From Desulfobacteraceae bacterium (lineage in GTDB: Bacteria > Desulfobacterota > Desulfobacteria > Desulfobacterales > Desulfobacteraceae), in assembly GCA_022712835.1 (NCBI GenBank), contig JAFLJU010000428.1, forward strand, positions 1-14,438: a stretch of 14,438 nt of DNA, in the 5' to 3' direction. The notes beneath the pieces are model-generated. The model ran no database searches. It was given only the letters and a program-made list of their open reading frames with translations, and was not told where the DNA came from. Positions 6,011 through 13,817 of the stretch are shown here, piece by piece (position 1 is the stretch's first letter; every line of letters starts with the position of its first letter). The position numbers were made by a program, and so were the translations under genes.

Positions 6011-6754
6011 GTGAAAAAGAATCCCGTGAAAACGGACCCCATAAAACCTTTGGAAAATATTAAGATAGCCGCCAGGGGGAAAGGGTGGCTGTGTATTGAA
6101 AAACCCATCGGCATCAGTGTTCACAATGAGCCGGGCCATGATATCCTGTCTCTTTTGGCCGGACAGCTTTTCCCTCCCGGGGTGAGCCGGTCCCTGCTCC
6201 AGCCGGTACATCGTCTGGACAAGGAGACAAGTGGTCTGTTGCTGCTGGCAACAACCCCGGAGATGCTCACCCATTTATCCGCATTGTTTGCAAAAGGGGA
6301 GGTCCAAAAAAAATATCTGGCCCTGGTCCATGGCACCTTTGACATGGAGAAAGAAACGGTGTTTGCCTGGGACACGCCGTTGTCCAAGGAGGCCGGGGGA
6401 AGAAACAATCCGGCCGGTAAAGGGAAAAAAGTTACGGCCATTACCCAATATAAGCTCCTTGAACAAACTCCCCACTATGCCCTTCTGGAAATTGAACTGT
6501 TCACCGGACGCAAGCACCAGATCCGGCGTCATGCAAAGCTTGCCGGGCACCCCATCACAGGAGATAGCCGTTACGGGTCTTTGCGTTCCATTCAGTTTTT
6601 AAAGGAAAATTGCAATTACCACCGTCTGGGCCTCCATGCCTTTCAGCTTTCCTTCCAGGCGGGTCTTCCCAATTTCCCATCCCCATCCCCAATCGTTGTC
6701 ACCTCGGATATCATTCCTTCGGAAATGAAGACCCTGTTACAACAAGATTTATAA
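6011..6754 (+). CDS. RluA-family RNA pseudouridine synthase
   Basis: Isomerises uridine to pseudouridine in rRNA or tRNA. The catalytic motif HRLDKETSGLLLLA carries the essential Asp (residue 70 from the GTG start), and TGRKHQIRRHAKLAGHPITGD (about 165-185) is the conserved RluA-family motif downstream. There is no N-terminal S4 domain, so it belongs with the short single-domain members (RluA, TruC, YlyB-like); the target base cannot be assigned. The frame is open from a TTG at 5981, but I choose GTG 6011: AAGGA (5998-6002) lies 8 nt before it, whereas the TTG start would overlap the acetyltransferase and has no ribosome site. This gives 247 residues. It is probably co-transcribed with the acetyltransferase. 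Confidence 0.92.
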   Translation: MKKNPVKTDPIKPLENIKIAARGKGWLCIEKPIGISVHNEPGHDILSLLAGQLFPPGVSRSLLQPVHRLDKETSGLLLLATTPEMLTHLSALFAKGEVQKKYLALVHGTFDMEKETVFAWDTPLSKEAGGRNNPAGKGKKVTAITQYKLLEQTPHYALLEIELFTGRKHQIRRHAKLAGHPITGDSRYGSLRSIQFLKENCNYHRLGLHAFQLSFQAGLPNFPSPSPIVVTSDIIPSEMKTLLQQDL

Positions 6755-6811
6755 GATCGATTTTAAAAACCCCCTGTCATTTTTTTTTAAAATGGACACC
6801 TAAGTTTTAAC

Positions 6812-6862
6812 TTGACAATATTTTTCACCCATGAAATATGAATAACATTCACGGCGTGAATG
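6812..6862 (+). promoter_or_regulatory. TetR gene promoter with palindromic operator
   Basis: TTGACA (6812-6817) is a perfect -35. A -10 lies in ATATGAA (6836-6842) at 18-19 bp spacing. Just downstream is CATTCACGGCGTGAATG (6846-6862), a perfect 8-bp inverted repeat around a central G, placed over the expected start of transcription. A second, weaker palindrome, TTTCA-CCCA-TGAAA (6823-6836), sits in the spacer and shares the TTCAC/TGAA core. The arrangement fits autorepression by the TetR-family protein encoded 37 bp further on. Confidence 0.6.
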
Positions 6863-6898
6863 ATGTTTCCAAAAACACTTAAAAATATAGGTTGATTC

Positions 6899-7510
6899 AT
6901 GGGCGTTAAAGAAAGAAAAGCAAGGGCGTTTAAAAAACGGGAAGAGGAAATCCTTAAGACCTCCCATCAATTGCTAAAGGAAATGGACCCCCCCCAGATG
7001 ACCATGCAGCTTATTGCCGAGGAAACCGAGATCGGCTGCGGAACCATTTACAAGCATTTTAAAAGCAAGGATGAGATATACGCGACCTTCATATTCCGCA
7101 GACGGGAAAAGTTCGATAGCCTTCTGGATAGTATTTCAAATGGGGGGATCTGTAGCTTGAATCAACTGATCCAAGCCTATTTTGAATATTGTTTCACCGA
7201 CCTGTCCGACTATAGGGTTTACAAAAGTTGTGAACACCATTGTCAAAAAGACAACCTCACTGATGAACTCAGGGCGAAAATCGATCGGCAATTTGAAGAA
7301 AAACTTTTGCGGGTTGAAAAAATCATCAAACATAGCCTTGGTGAAACCAAGGGGAAATACCCGGAAGATTACTATGCCTGCGCGGCATGGGGGATGTTGC
7401 GGGGATCTGTTGATGCCTGGATTGAGGGAAAATATCAGACAAAAAATTTGGATAGGAACACATACTGTAATGTTGTGGAGGAGATGCTAACAAGGAATAT
7501 GAGTCTTTAA
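6899..7510 (+). CDS. TetR/AcrR family transcriptional regulator
   Basis: A 203-residue repressor-type regulator. The N-terminal helix-turn-helix (about 15-62) shows the TetR pattern MTMQLIAEETEIGCGTIYKH followed by FKSKDEIY. The C-terminal helical half (about 70-203) is the variable ligand-binding and dimerisation domain, with several Cys and His residues (CEHHC, about 115-119) that could sense metal or redox state; that is speculation. ATG 6899 is preceded by AGGTTG at suitable distance. It lies upstream of, and in the same direction as, the AGPS/GlpD/FGGY/Fe-S genes, so it probably controls itself and perhaps that cluster. Members near lipid genes often bind acyl-CoA-like ligands; the ligand here is unknown. 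Confidence 0.9.
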   Translation: MGVKERKARAFKKREEEILKTSHQLLKEMDPPQMTMQLIAEETEIGCGTIYKHFKSKDEIYATFIFRRREKFDSLLDSISNGGICSLNQLIQAYFEYCFTDLSDYRVYKSCEHHCQKDNLTDELRAKIDRQFEEKLLRVEKIIKHSLGETKGKYPEDYYACAAWGMLRGSVDAWIEGKYQTKNLDRNTYCNVVEEMLTRNMSL

Positions 7511-7580
7511 GGACCGCAAATTTTATAAGATGAACCAAAATTCTGCGCTATTTATGTTCATCTTATTTTATCTGCGGTCC
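7511..7580. repeat. Long interrupted inverted repeat between the TetR and AGPS-like genes
   Basis: Starting at the base after the TetR stop codon, GGACCGCA (7511-7518) pairs with TGCGGTCC (7573-7580). After a 6 by 6 internal loop, ATAAGATGAAC (7525-7535) pairs with GTTCATCTTAT (7556-7566), around a 20-nt loop. The RNA would be a long, stable hairpin without a following T tract. It could attenuate read-through, protect the mRNA end, or be a small non-autonomous element. Confidence 0.6.
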
Positions 7581-7627
7581 TATGCATATATTCACGTTCA
7601 TAAAAAAACCTTGGATAAATAGGGGAA

Positions 7628-9370
7628 ATGATGAGAGATAAAATAAAGTTTAGACCCACGTGGCTTGACAAGCCACCCCTGGAAGGAAGCTACCGTTCCA
7701 TCTTCAAATGGGCGGATCCCACTGGTTTTAAACACCCAAATGATAGATTATATGCAATGATCAGGGACAATCTTGGGATGTGCGACGATGATTTTGTAAC
7801 CCCAAAAAACCATGGCAATGAAAAGGTGGTATGTGACCATCCGATTCGGCTCTCCAAGAAACAAATCAAAGAATTTATTAATATCGTCGGCAGGGAAAAT
7901 ATAGCCACAGATAGTTTTTCCAGGGTAAAATTCACCCATGGTCAGGCCGTGGAAGAGACCCTTCAGCTAAGGAACCAGGTGGTTAACGAGGTTTCCGACC
8001 TTATCATCCACCCCCGGAATAAGGAAGATATCCGCCATATTGTTTGCCTGTGCAACCAGGAGAATATTCCGATCTACGTCTATGGCGGCGGGTCCTCTGC
8101 AACCTTAGGTCTTCGGCCTGTTAAGGGGGGTATTACATTGGTGATGAATACCCACATGAATAAAATTCTTTCCTTAAATGAGGCTGACCAGACGGTTTGT
8201 GTCCAACCGGGGATGATGGGCCCTGACTATGAAAACATGTTGAACCATGCCCCAAAAACATTGAGTGCCAAGAGAAGATACACCGGGGGACATTTTCCCC
8301 AGTCTTTTGAAGGATCATCTGTTGGGGGCTGGATTGTCACCCTTGGCTCGGGTCAGCAGTCAACCTATTACGGGGATGCCTATAATCTTGTAATCAGCCA
8401 GGAGTACATTACGCCCGGCGGTAATTTTACTACTTTGAATTATCCCGCCACAGCCACAGGCCCTAAATTGAATGACATCATGAAGGGAAGTGAAGGCAGC
8501 TTTGGCATTCTCGTTGAAGTCACCATGAAAGTGTTTCGCTTTCAACCGGAAAATCAACAGAATTTTGCTTTTATTTTTCCCAGCTGGGAAAATGCGGTGG
8601 ACGCTGCCCGGGAGATCAGCCAGGGGGAATTCGGACTGCCCGCAGTGTTGAGAATCTCCGATCCAGAAGAGACCCAGATGGGGCTAAAACTCTATGGGGT
8701 GGAAGGGACCCTCATTGATAAGTTCATGAGGCTCAAAGGACTGCCGGACAAAAAACGTTCCCTGATGATCGGCCATACACAAGGAGAGTTGGGTTTATCA
8801 AAGCACGTGAAAAAAATGGTCAAAAAAACCTGCCGGGCCCACAAAGGAATGTTCTTGACAGGATACCCCGTGACCCAATGGGAAAAGGGACGATTTGCCG
8901 ACCCCTATATGAGGGAAGATCTCAACGACTATGGAATTGCCATCGACACGCTGGAGTGCTCTGTTACCTGGAGCAATATACACCAAATCCACGAGAAGGT
9001 AAGAGCCCATATTAAAAGTGTTCCCAACACCCTGTGCATGACCCATGCCTCACATTTTTATCCCCAGGGTACCAATCTTTATTTTATCTTTATGCAAAGA
9101 CTGTCCAGTCTGGAAGAATTCAGGGATTTCCAAAGGGGAATACTGGAAAAAATAAACGAGGTGGGGGGATCTTTGAGTCATCATCACGGTGTTGGTAAAA
9201 TGATGGGGCCGTTGATGGAAAAGCATTTGGGAAAAGAGCAGATGGATGTTCTCAGATGTTTAAAACGCCATTTTGATCCAAACAACATCATGAATCCAGG
9301 CGGGAGTCTTGGATTGGATTCAGATGGGATTAGTTCTTCCTGCGGAGATGGAAAACATGGCATCGAATAA
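7628..9370 (+). CDS. FAD-binding oxidoreductase, alkyldihydroxyacetonephosphate synthase-like (AGPS)
   Basis: A 580-residue flavoprotein of the vanillyl-alcohol-oxidase fold. The FAD-binding PCMH domain (about 120-300) has VYGGGSSATLGL (151-162), GGHFPQSFEGSSVGGW (220-235) and GSEGSFGILVEVTMKVF (287-303). The C-terminal cap/substrate domain ends in GGSLSHHHGVGK (513-524), identical to the signature of eukaryotic AGPS as I recall it, with the three active-site histidines (518-520); Tyr485 in NLYFIF fits the catalytic tyrosine region. AGPS replaces the acyl chain of acyl-DHAP with a fatty alcohol, giving the ether bond of alkyl lipids. Related flavoproteins oxidise hydroxy acids, so the reaction is likely but not proven. 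ATG 7631, just after the listed start, has better spacing to AGGGG (7621-7625). The gene overlaps the dehydrogenase gene that follows by 14 nt, so the two are probably translationally coupled. Confidence 0.85.
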   Translation: MMRDKIKFRPTWLDKPPLEGSYRSIFKWADPTGFKHPNDRLYAMIRDNLGMCDDDFVTPKNHGNEKVVCDHPIRLSKKQIKEFINIVGRENIATDSFSRVKFTHGQAVEETLQLRNQVVNEVSDLIIHPRNKEDIRHIVCLCNQENIPIYVYGGGSSATLGLRPVKGGITLVMNTHMNKILSLNEADQTVCVQPGMMGPDYENMLNHAPKTLSAKRRYTGGHFPQSFEGSSVGGWIVTLGSGQQSTYYGDAYNLVISQEYITPGGNFTTLNYPATATGPKLNDIMKGSEGSFGILVEVTMKVFRFQPENQQNFAFIFPSWENAVDAAREISQGEFGLPAVLRISDPEETQMGLKLYGVEGTLIDKFMRLKGLPDKKRSLMIGHTQGELGLSKHVKKMVKKTCRAHKGMFLTGYPVTQWEKGRFADPYMREDLNDYGIAIDTLECSVTWSNIHQIHEKVRAHIKSVPNTLCMTHASHFYPQGTNLYFIFMQRLSSLEEFRDFQRGILEKINEVGGSLSHHHGVGKMMGPLMEKHLGKEQMDVLRCLKRHFDPNNIMNPGGSLGLDSDGISSSCGDGKHGIE

Positions 9371-10970
9371 ACCGGGCCACAGGGAGAAACTTTTAGACGA
9401 CTCCCAAAAAACCTTTTGGGATATCATTATTGTGGGCGGGGGAATCACCGGCGCAGGGATCCTAAGAGAGGCTTCCAGGAACGGTTTAAAAGCACTTTTA
9501 GTGGAACAGAAAGATTTTGGATGGGGAACATCCAGCAGGTCCAGCAAAATGGTCCATGGGGGTCTGCGTTACCTTAAAGAAGGAAACCTTTCCCTGACCT
9601 TTCAATCTGTCCGGGAAAAGAAAAATTTGATCAAGGAACTCCCGGGATTAGTTGATGACAATCATTTTTTTTTCCCCTTGTATGACACGGGCAAAGCCCA
9701 AATGCTGTTCATTCGAACCGGCCTGTTTCTCTATGACCTAATGGCGGGAAAAATAAAAAGAAGATATTTCCCGGCAAAATTTTTCACAGGGGCGGTTACC
9801 GGTATAAAACAAACCCTGCTATCTGGCGGATTTGTTCTCAATGACGCTGTTACCGATGATGCCCGACTGGTTTTACGGGTTTTGGCAGAGGCTGCCAAAG
9901 ACGGAGGCCTGGCTCTAAACTATTGCAAGGTCACAAGACTCCTAAAAGAAGAGGGTAAGGTCAGGGGCGTTGTGATCCAGGATCCAGAAAGGGGAACAAG
10001 CCATTGCCTTAGGGCCGGGCTTGTAATAAATGCAACAGGAGCCTGGGCAAACAAACTTCGAAGCCAGGTCAAAAGGAAAAACAAACTAAGAGTCAGGGCA
10101 CTTCGAGGCAGCCACCTCATATTGGATACCAAGACGCTTCCCCTGAAAAACAATCTGCTTTTTAACCATCCAAAGGATGATCGGCCCTTGATCGCCCTTA
10201 ATTGGGAAGGGCGGGTTTTAGTCGGAACCACGGACCTGGATCACAAAGATGACCTGGATAAAGAGGCTGGCATCAGCCCCGGGGAAGTTGAATATTTCCT
10301 TGAGGCCCTTGCCTACCAATTTCCCCAATACAACATAGGGGAAAAACAGATCATATCTACCCTGGCCGGGGTGAGACCTGTTATCGATTCAGGGAAAGCA
10401 AATCCGTCCCAGGAATCAAGGGACCATGCAATTTGGGTGGAAGATGGGCTCATAAGTGTCACCGGCGGGAAACTGACCACCTTTAGAATTATGGCCATGG
10501 ATGTTTTAAAAGCGGCCGGAAAGCAGATCCGCCCCATCAAGGGCATCGGAAAAAAAAGACCGATATTTTCAAAACCCCAACAAATTCTTAAAAGAGAAGA
10601 TTCAATAGGCGAGGATCACCTGCGTCGAATCCAAGGGCGATATGGCAGTCTGGCAAATCAGTTTCTTACTACGGCAAAAAAAGATGAATTAGAGGCTATT
10701 TCAGGAACAAATACCCTTTGGGCCGAACTGAGATGGGGGCTGAGGCATGAATCCGTGGTTCACCTGGAAGACCTGATGCTGAGGAGAACAAGACTGGGTT
10801 TGCTTTTAGAAGATGGCGGCAAAAAAATTCTTCCCCGGGTAAAAAAAATATGGGTGGACGAACTTGGATTCAAAGCCCACCTGTGGGACAAAGAGGCCCG
10901 GGACTATCTTAACCTGTGGAAACAATCATATGATGTTCCGCCCAAAATGATATCACAAAAAGGTCATTGA
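9357..10970 (+). CDS. FAD-dependent glycerol-3-phosphate dehydrogenase (GlpA/GlpD family)
   Basis: Oxidises sn-glycerol-3-phosphate to DHAP and passes electrons to the membrane or an Fe-S partner. With the ATG 9357 start it is 537 residues. The N-terminal FAD-binding Rossmann motif IIVGGGITGAGILREASRNG (24-43) is followed by the family stretch GTSSRSSKMVHGGLRYL (57-73), then INATGAWANKL, STLAGVRPVIDSG and GGKLTTFRIMA. The C-terminal DAO_C domain contains ELRWGLRHESVVHLEDLMLR. The frame is open from TTG 9309, but GGAG (9344-9347) lies 9 nt before ATG 9357 and the earlier residues match no GlpD N-terminus, so I use 9357. The gene overlaps the end of the AGPS-like gene and its TGA shares one base with the ATG of the kinase gene. 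Its product DHAP is the backbone AGPS needs. Confidence 0.92.
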   Translation: MASNKPGHREKLLDDSQKTFWDIIIVGGGITGAGILREASRNGLKALLVEQKDFGWGTSSRSSKMVHGGLRYLKEGNLSLTFQSVREKKNLIKELPGLVDDNHFFFPLYDTGKAQMLFIRTGLFLYDLMAGKIKRRYFPAKFFTGAVTGIKQTLLSGGFVLNDAVTDDARLVLRVLAEAAKDGGLALNYCKVTRLLKEEGKVRGVVIQDPERGTSHCLRAGLVINATGAWANKLRSQVKRKNKLRVRALRGSHLILDTKTLPLKNNLLFNHPKDDRPLIALNWEGRVLVGTTDLDHKDDLDKEAGISPGEVEYFLEALAYQFPQYNIGEKQIISTLAGVRPVIDSGKANPSQESRDHAIWVEDGLISVTGGKLTTFRIMAMDVLKAAGKQIRPIKGIGKKRPIFSKPQQILKREDSIGEDHLRRIQGRYGSLANQFLTTAKKDELEAISGTNTLWAELRWGLRHESVVHLEDLMLRRTRLGLLLEDGGKKILPRVKKIWVDELGFKAHLWDKEARDYLNLWKQSYDVPPKMISQKGH

Positions 10971-12535
10971 TGAAAAAACAGTATTTACTTTCTATTGACA
11001 ACGGGACACAGAGTATTCGGGCTATTCTTTTCGACCGGGAGGGTAACTTGATTCATAAGGTTCAAATCCATATTGAACCCTATTTTTCAGAAAAACCTGG
11101 ATGGGCTGAACAAGATCCTGAATACTATTGGAAAACAGTTTGTGAAGCATGCAACCGCCTTTGGGAAGAATCAAAAATTTCACCTGAAAGCGTTTTGGGA
11201 ATGAGTATCACCACCCAGAGGACAACGGTGATTAATTTGGATAAAAAAGGCAAGCCCCTCAGGCCTGCCATAGTCTGGGTGGATAATCGGAGAACCGAGG
11301 GCCTAAAACCCATCGGAGGGTTATGGGGACTTGTTTTTAAATTAATCGGAGAATCAAACTCTGTGCGGTTTATTCAAAATGAAACCGAAGCCAATTGGAT
11401 TAAAAAACATCAGCCTGACATATGGGAAAAAACCCACAAATATCTCTTCCTCTCCGGATATTTGAATTATAAGTTAACCGGAAAATTTGTGGACTCCCTT
11501 GCGAGCCAAGTGGGGTATGTCCCCTTTGACTTCAAGCGGTTCCAATGGTGCAAGCCCCGGGATTGGAAGTGGCTTGTCATGGCTGTTAAAAAAAGGATGT
11601 TGCCAAAATTATTCCCACCTGGAGCGACCCTGGGGGCTGTTACCGCAAAAGCGTCCGCAGCCACCGGAATTCCCGTGGGTCTGCCCGTCATTGCCTCATC
11701 ATCGGACAAGGCCTGCGAAATTGTAGGGTCAGGTGGAGTGGCACCCCATGTGGGATGCTTAAGCTATGGCACCATCGCCACCATAAATACAACACAGGAT
11801 CGATATGTGGAAGCCATTCCTTTGATACCTGCTTTTCCTGCCGGGATTCCAGGGGCCTATAGTATTGAAATAGGTGTAAACAAAGGATTCTGGATGGTTA
11901 GCTGGTTCAAAAGAGAGTTTGCCCAGAGGGAACAATTGATTGCACAAAAGAGGGGAATTCAACCCGAAGAACTGTTTGATGAGCTGATCAGCAAGATTCC
12001 TGCCGGTTCCATGGGACTCACCCTGCAGCCTTACTGGGGGCCGGGGGTCAAGATCCCAGGTCCCGAGGCCAAGGGTGCCATTATTGGCTTCAGCGATGTC
12101 CACACCCGGGCTCATATGTACAGGGCCATTTTGGAAGGTCTTGCCTATGCCCTCAGGGAAGGGAAAGAAAGGATTGAGAAGAGAAGTAAAAATAGGATAA
12201 CAGAACTTCGGGTCTCCGGTGGCGGGTCCCAAAGTGATGTTGCCATGCAGCTTACAGCGGATGTGTTTGGACTTCCCGCCTCCAGGCCCCACCTCTATGA
12301 GACTTCCAGCCTGGGTGCTGCCATCTCCGTAAGCGTGGGAATGGGTATGCATAAAGATTTTGAAACTGCCATTGAAAAAATGACCCGTATAAAGGACACC
12401 TTTTATCCTGATCCCATAAACCAAAAACTTTATGAGAAGCTCTACACCGGGGTGTATAAAAAAATGTACAAAAAGTTGCAGCCTCTGTACCAGGAAATCC
12501 AGGATGTAACAGGGTATCCTGAAAAAATCAAATGA
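10970..12535 (+). CDS. FGGY-family carbohydrate kinase, glycerol-kinase-like
   Basis: Phosphorylates a polyol or sugar with ATP. FGGY_N begins YLLSIDNGTQSIRAILFD (ATP phosphate loop) and includes KPGWAEQDPEYYW and AIVWVDNRR. The catalytic Asp lies in ASSSDKACEIVGSGG (residue 246 from ATG 10970). FGGY_C has LSYGTIATINTT, YWGPGVKIPGPEAKGAIIGF and the signature RVSGGGSQSDVAMQLTADVFG. Length (521 residues) is normal. The family aligns with GlpK, but the glycerol-contacting Arg-Glu of E. coli GlpK (QRET) is replaced by Arg-Thr (TQRTT, about 82-86), so the substrate may not be glycerol. ATG 10970 overlaps the dehydrogenase TGA (TGATG) with AAAGGT upstream, indicating translational coupling. It makes metabolic sense beside GlpD as the source of the phosphate. 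Confidence 0.88.
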   Translation: MKKQYLLSIDNGTQSIRAILFDREGNLIHKVQIHIEPYFSEKPGWAEQDPEYYWKTVCEACNRLWEESKISPESVLGMSITTQRTTVINLDKKGKPLRPAIVWVDNRRTEGLKPIGGLWGLVFKLIGESNSVRFIQNETEANWIKKHQPDIWEKTHKYLFLSGYLNYKLTGKFVDSLASQVGYVPFDFKRFQWCKPRDWKWLVMAVKKRMLPKLFPPGATLGAVTAKASAATGIPVGLPVIASSSDKACEIVGSGGVAPHVGCLSYGTIATINTTQDRYVEAIPLIPAFPAGIPGAYSIEIGVNKGFWMVSWFKREFAQREQLIAQKRGIQPEELFDELISKIPAGSMGLTLQPYWGPGVKIPGPEAKGAIIGFSDVHTRAHMYRAILEGLAYALREGKERIEKRSKNRITELRVSGGGSQSDVAMQLTADVFGLPASRPHLYETSSLGAAISVSVGMGMHKDFETAIEKMTRIKDTFYPDPINQKLYEKLYTGVYKKMYKKLQPLYQEIQDVTGYPEKIK

Positions 12536-12570
12536 TTGAACGTAAATCTGCAGTACTCTAAGGAGGACAC

Positions 12571-13389
12571 ATGAGATTGAACGATATTTTTATTCCCGTT
12601 GTTGTTGTCTACAGCACCACCATGAGGATGGTTTTTTACTGCGTACATGCCGTTTTTTTTCTTTCTGCAAAAACACCCATGATGAGAAGAGTCTTTCCCT
12701 GGACAAATCCCAAACATAGTAATTTATCGATGATACCCATAAATAAGAATATAGAGGGATATAACCAAATTCTCCCCCCCCAGGTGGTCCATGACATAAT
12801 AGACAATACATCCAACTATGTCATATATAATAAATGCTCATGCAGGGTTGCATTTTAATGCGAAAATCATACCCATGACATAGGGTGCCTTTTCATTGGC
12901 CGGGATGCCCTGAAAATGCCGGCAGCTTTAACCCGGAAGGTGACAAGGGAAGAAGCCCATGCCCATGTTGATAAAGCCCTGGCAGCAGGTCTTGTCCCAA
13001 CAATAGGCAAATTCAAGGTGGACAATTCTCTTTTTATGATCAAGGACGAAAAAAAACTGATGAGCCTTTGCTTTTGCTGTCACTGCTGCTGCATGGTCAC
13101 CTATACAAAACATTTGCCAAGCAAGCAGCTTGATGAAATTCTCGTACCCCTTAAAGGGGTGTCTTTAAGGGTTACGGATCAATGCACAGGGTGCAAAGAG
13201 TGCATGGATTATTGCGGGTTTAATGCAATCGAAATTATTAATGGCAGGGCTGTTCACAACGATTATTGCAGGGTATGCGGTCGATGTGCATCCAATTGTC
13301 CAGTCGATGCCATAAAGATTACCATGGATAATAAAAACTTCAGGGAAGATACCCTAGCGAACATGAGGGAATATGTTGACTTTTCCTAG
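12571..13389 (+). pseudogene. 4Fe-4S ferredoxin-type protein gene with an in-frame TAA
   Basis: A single reading frame runs 12571-13389 (272 codons), broken once by TAA at 12856-12858 (codon 96). The protein reads smoothly through it: CSCRVAF, stop, CENHTHDIGC; the stop probably replaced a Lys AAA. Layout: hydrophobic N-terminus (about 6-32, a probable membrane anchor); cysteines at 89, 91, 97 and 106; a dense CFCCHCCC (167-174); and two classical 4Fe-4S motifs, CTGCKECMDYC (205-215) and CRVCGRCASNC (233-243). A perfect AAGGAGG precedes the ATG, so translation starts well but would end at residue 95, before the clusters. An internal ATG at 12916 (codon 116) could give a shorter product with both ferredoxin motifs but has no clear ribosome site. 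The probable job is taking electrons from the GlpD-like enzyme, much as GlpC does in glpABC systems; this is inferred. Sequencing error, recent nonsense mutation or readthrough cannot be separated from here. Confidence 0.75.
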
Positions 13390-13421
13390 GTGTTGAATGG
13401 ATAAAGATTTATAAGATCGGT

Positions 13422-13817
13422 TCAGGCATCGGCCAGAATTTTTATATTGACCCGGCGACTTCTCGGACCGTCAAATTCGCAGAAAAAGATTCCCTGCCAG
13501 GTGCCCAGGATAAGCGAGCCGTTTTCAAGGGGAATCATCTCCGAAGGGCCGAATAGGCTGACCTTGATGTGGGCGGCGGAATTGCCTTCCATGTGTGTGA
13601 AATGATCATCCCAGGGAATCACCTTGTTGATGGTGTTTAAGATATCCGTTTCAACGGCAGGATCGGCATTCTCATTGATGGTAATGGCCGCTGTTGTGTG
13701 CAGGGAGCAAACATGGACCAGGCCGTTTTGGATCTTGGATGCTTCAACCACGCGACGCACTTGGGAGGTGATGTCGACCATCTGGGTTCTGGCACTGGTT
13801 TTTACAGAGATCTGCAT
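13422..13817 (-). CDS. yjbQ: YjbQ family protein (UPF0047)
   Basis: A 131-residue, full-length member of the small UPF0047/YjbQ family, some members of which have been reported with secondary thiamine-phosphate synthase activity; the physiological role is unclear. Conserved features: LHTTAAITINENADPAVETDIL with His40 and Glu49; HFTHMEGNSAAHIKVSLFG with His72, His75 and His83 (a probable metal or ligand site); and GTWQGIFFCEFDGPRSRRV near the end. Start ATG at 13815-13817 has AAGGAG about 7 nt upstream. That site lies in the first of three tandem repeats. The gene is downstream of transketolase on the same strand but is separated from it by a terminator-like hairpin, so it is probably transcribed on its own. 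It converges on the Fe-S gene with only 32 bp between stops and no obvious terminator. Confidence 0.92.
   Translation of the reverse strand: MQISVKTSARTQMVDITSQVRRVVEASKIQNGLVHVCSLHTTAAITINENADPAVETDILNTINKVIPWDDHFTHMEGNSAAHIKVSLFGPSEMIPLENGSLILGTWQGIFFCEFDGPRSRRVNIKILADA

Noticed and set aside
6760..6794. A/T inverted repeat ATTTTAAAAA/TTTTTAAAAT as a terminator after the pseudouridine synthase.
   Set aside because: The stem is entirely A/T with a large loop; thermodynamically weak, so I do not list it as a terminator.
7591..7619. TTCACG-17 bp-GATAAA as a promoter for the AGPS-like gene.
   Set aside because: Both hexamers are weak and the start of transcription would fall at the ribosome site itself, leaving almost no leader.
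12856..12858. Selenocysteine or pyrrolysine recoding at the stop in the Fe-S gene.
   Set aside because: Those need UGA or UAG; this codon is UAA and no hairpin resembling a SECIS was seen directly after it.
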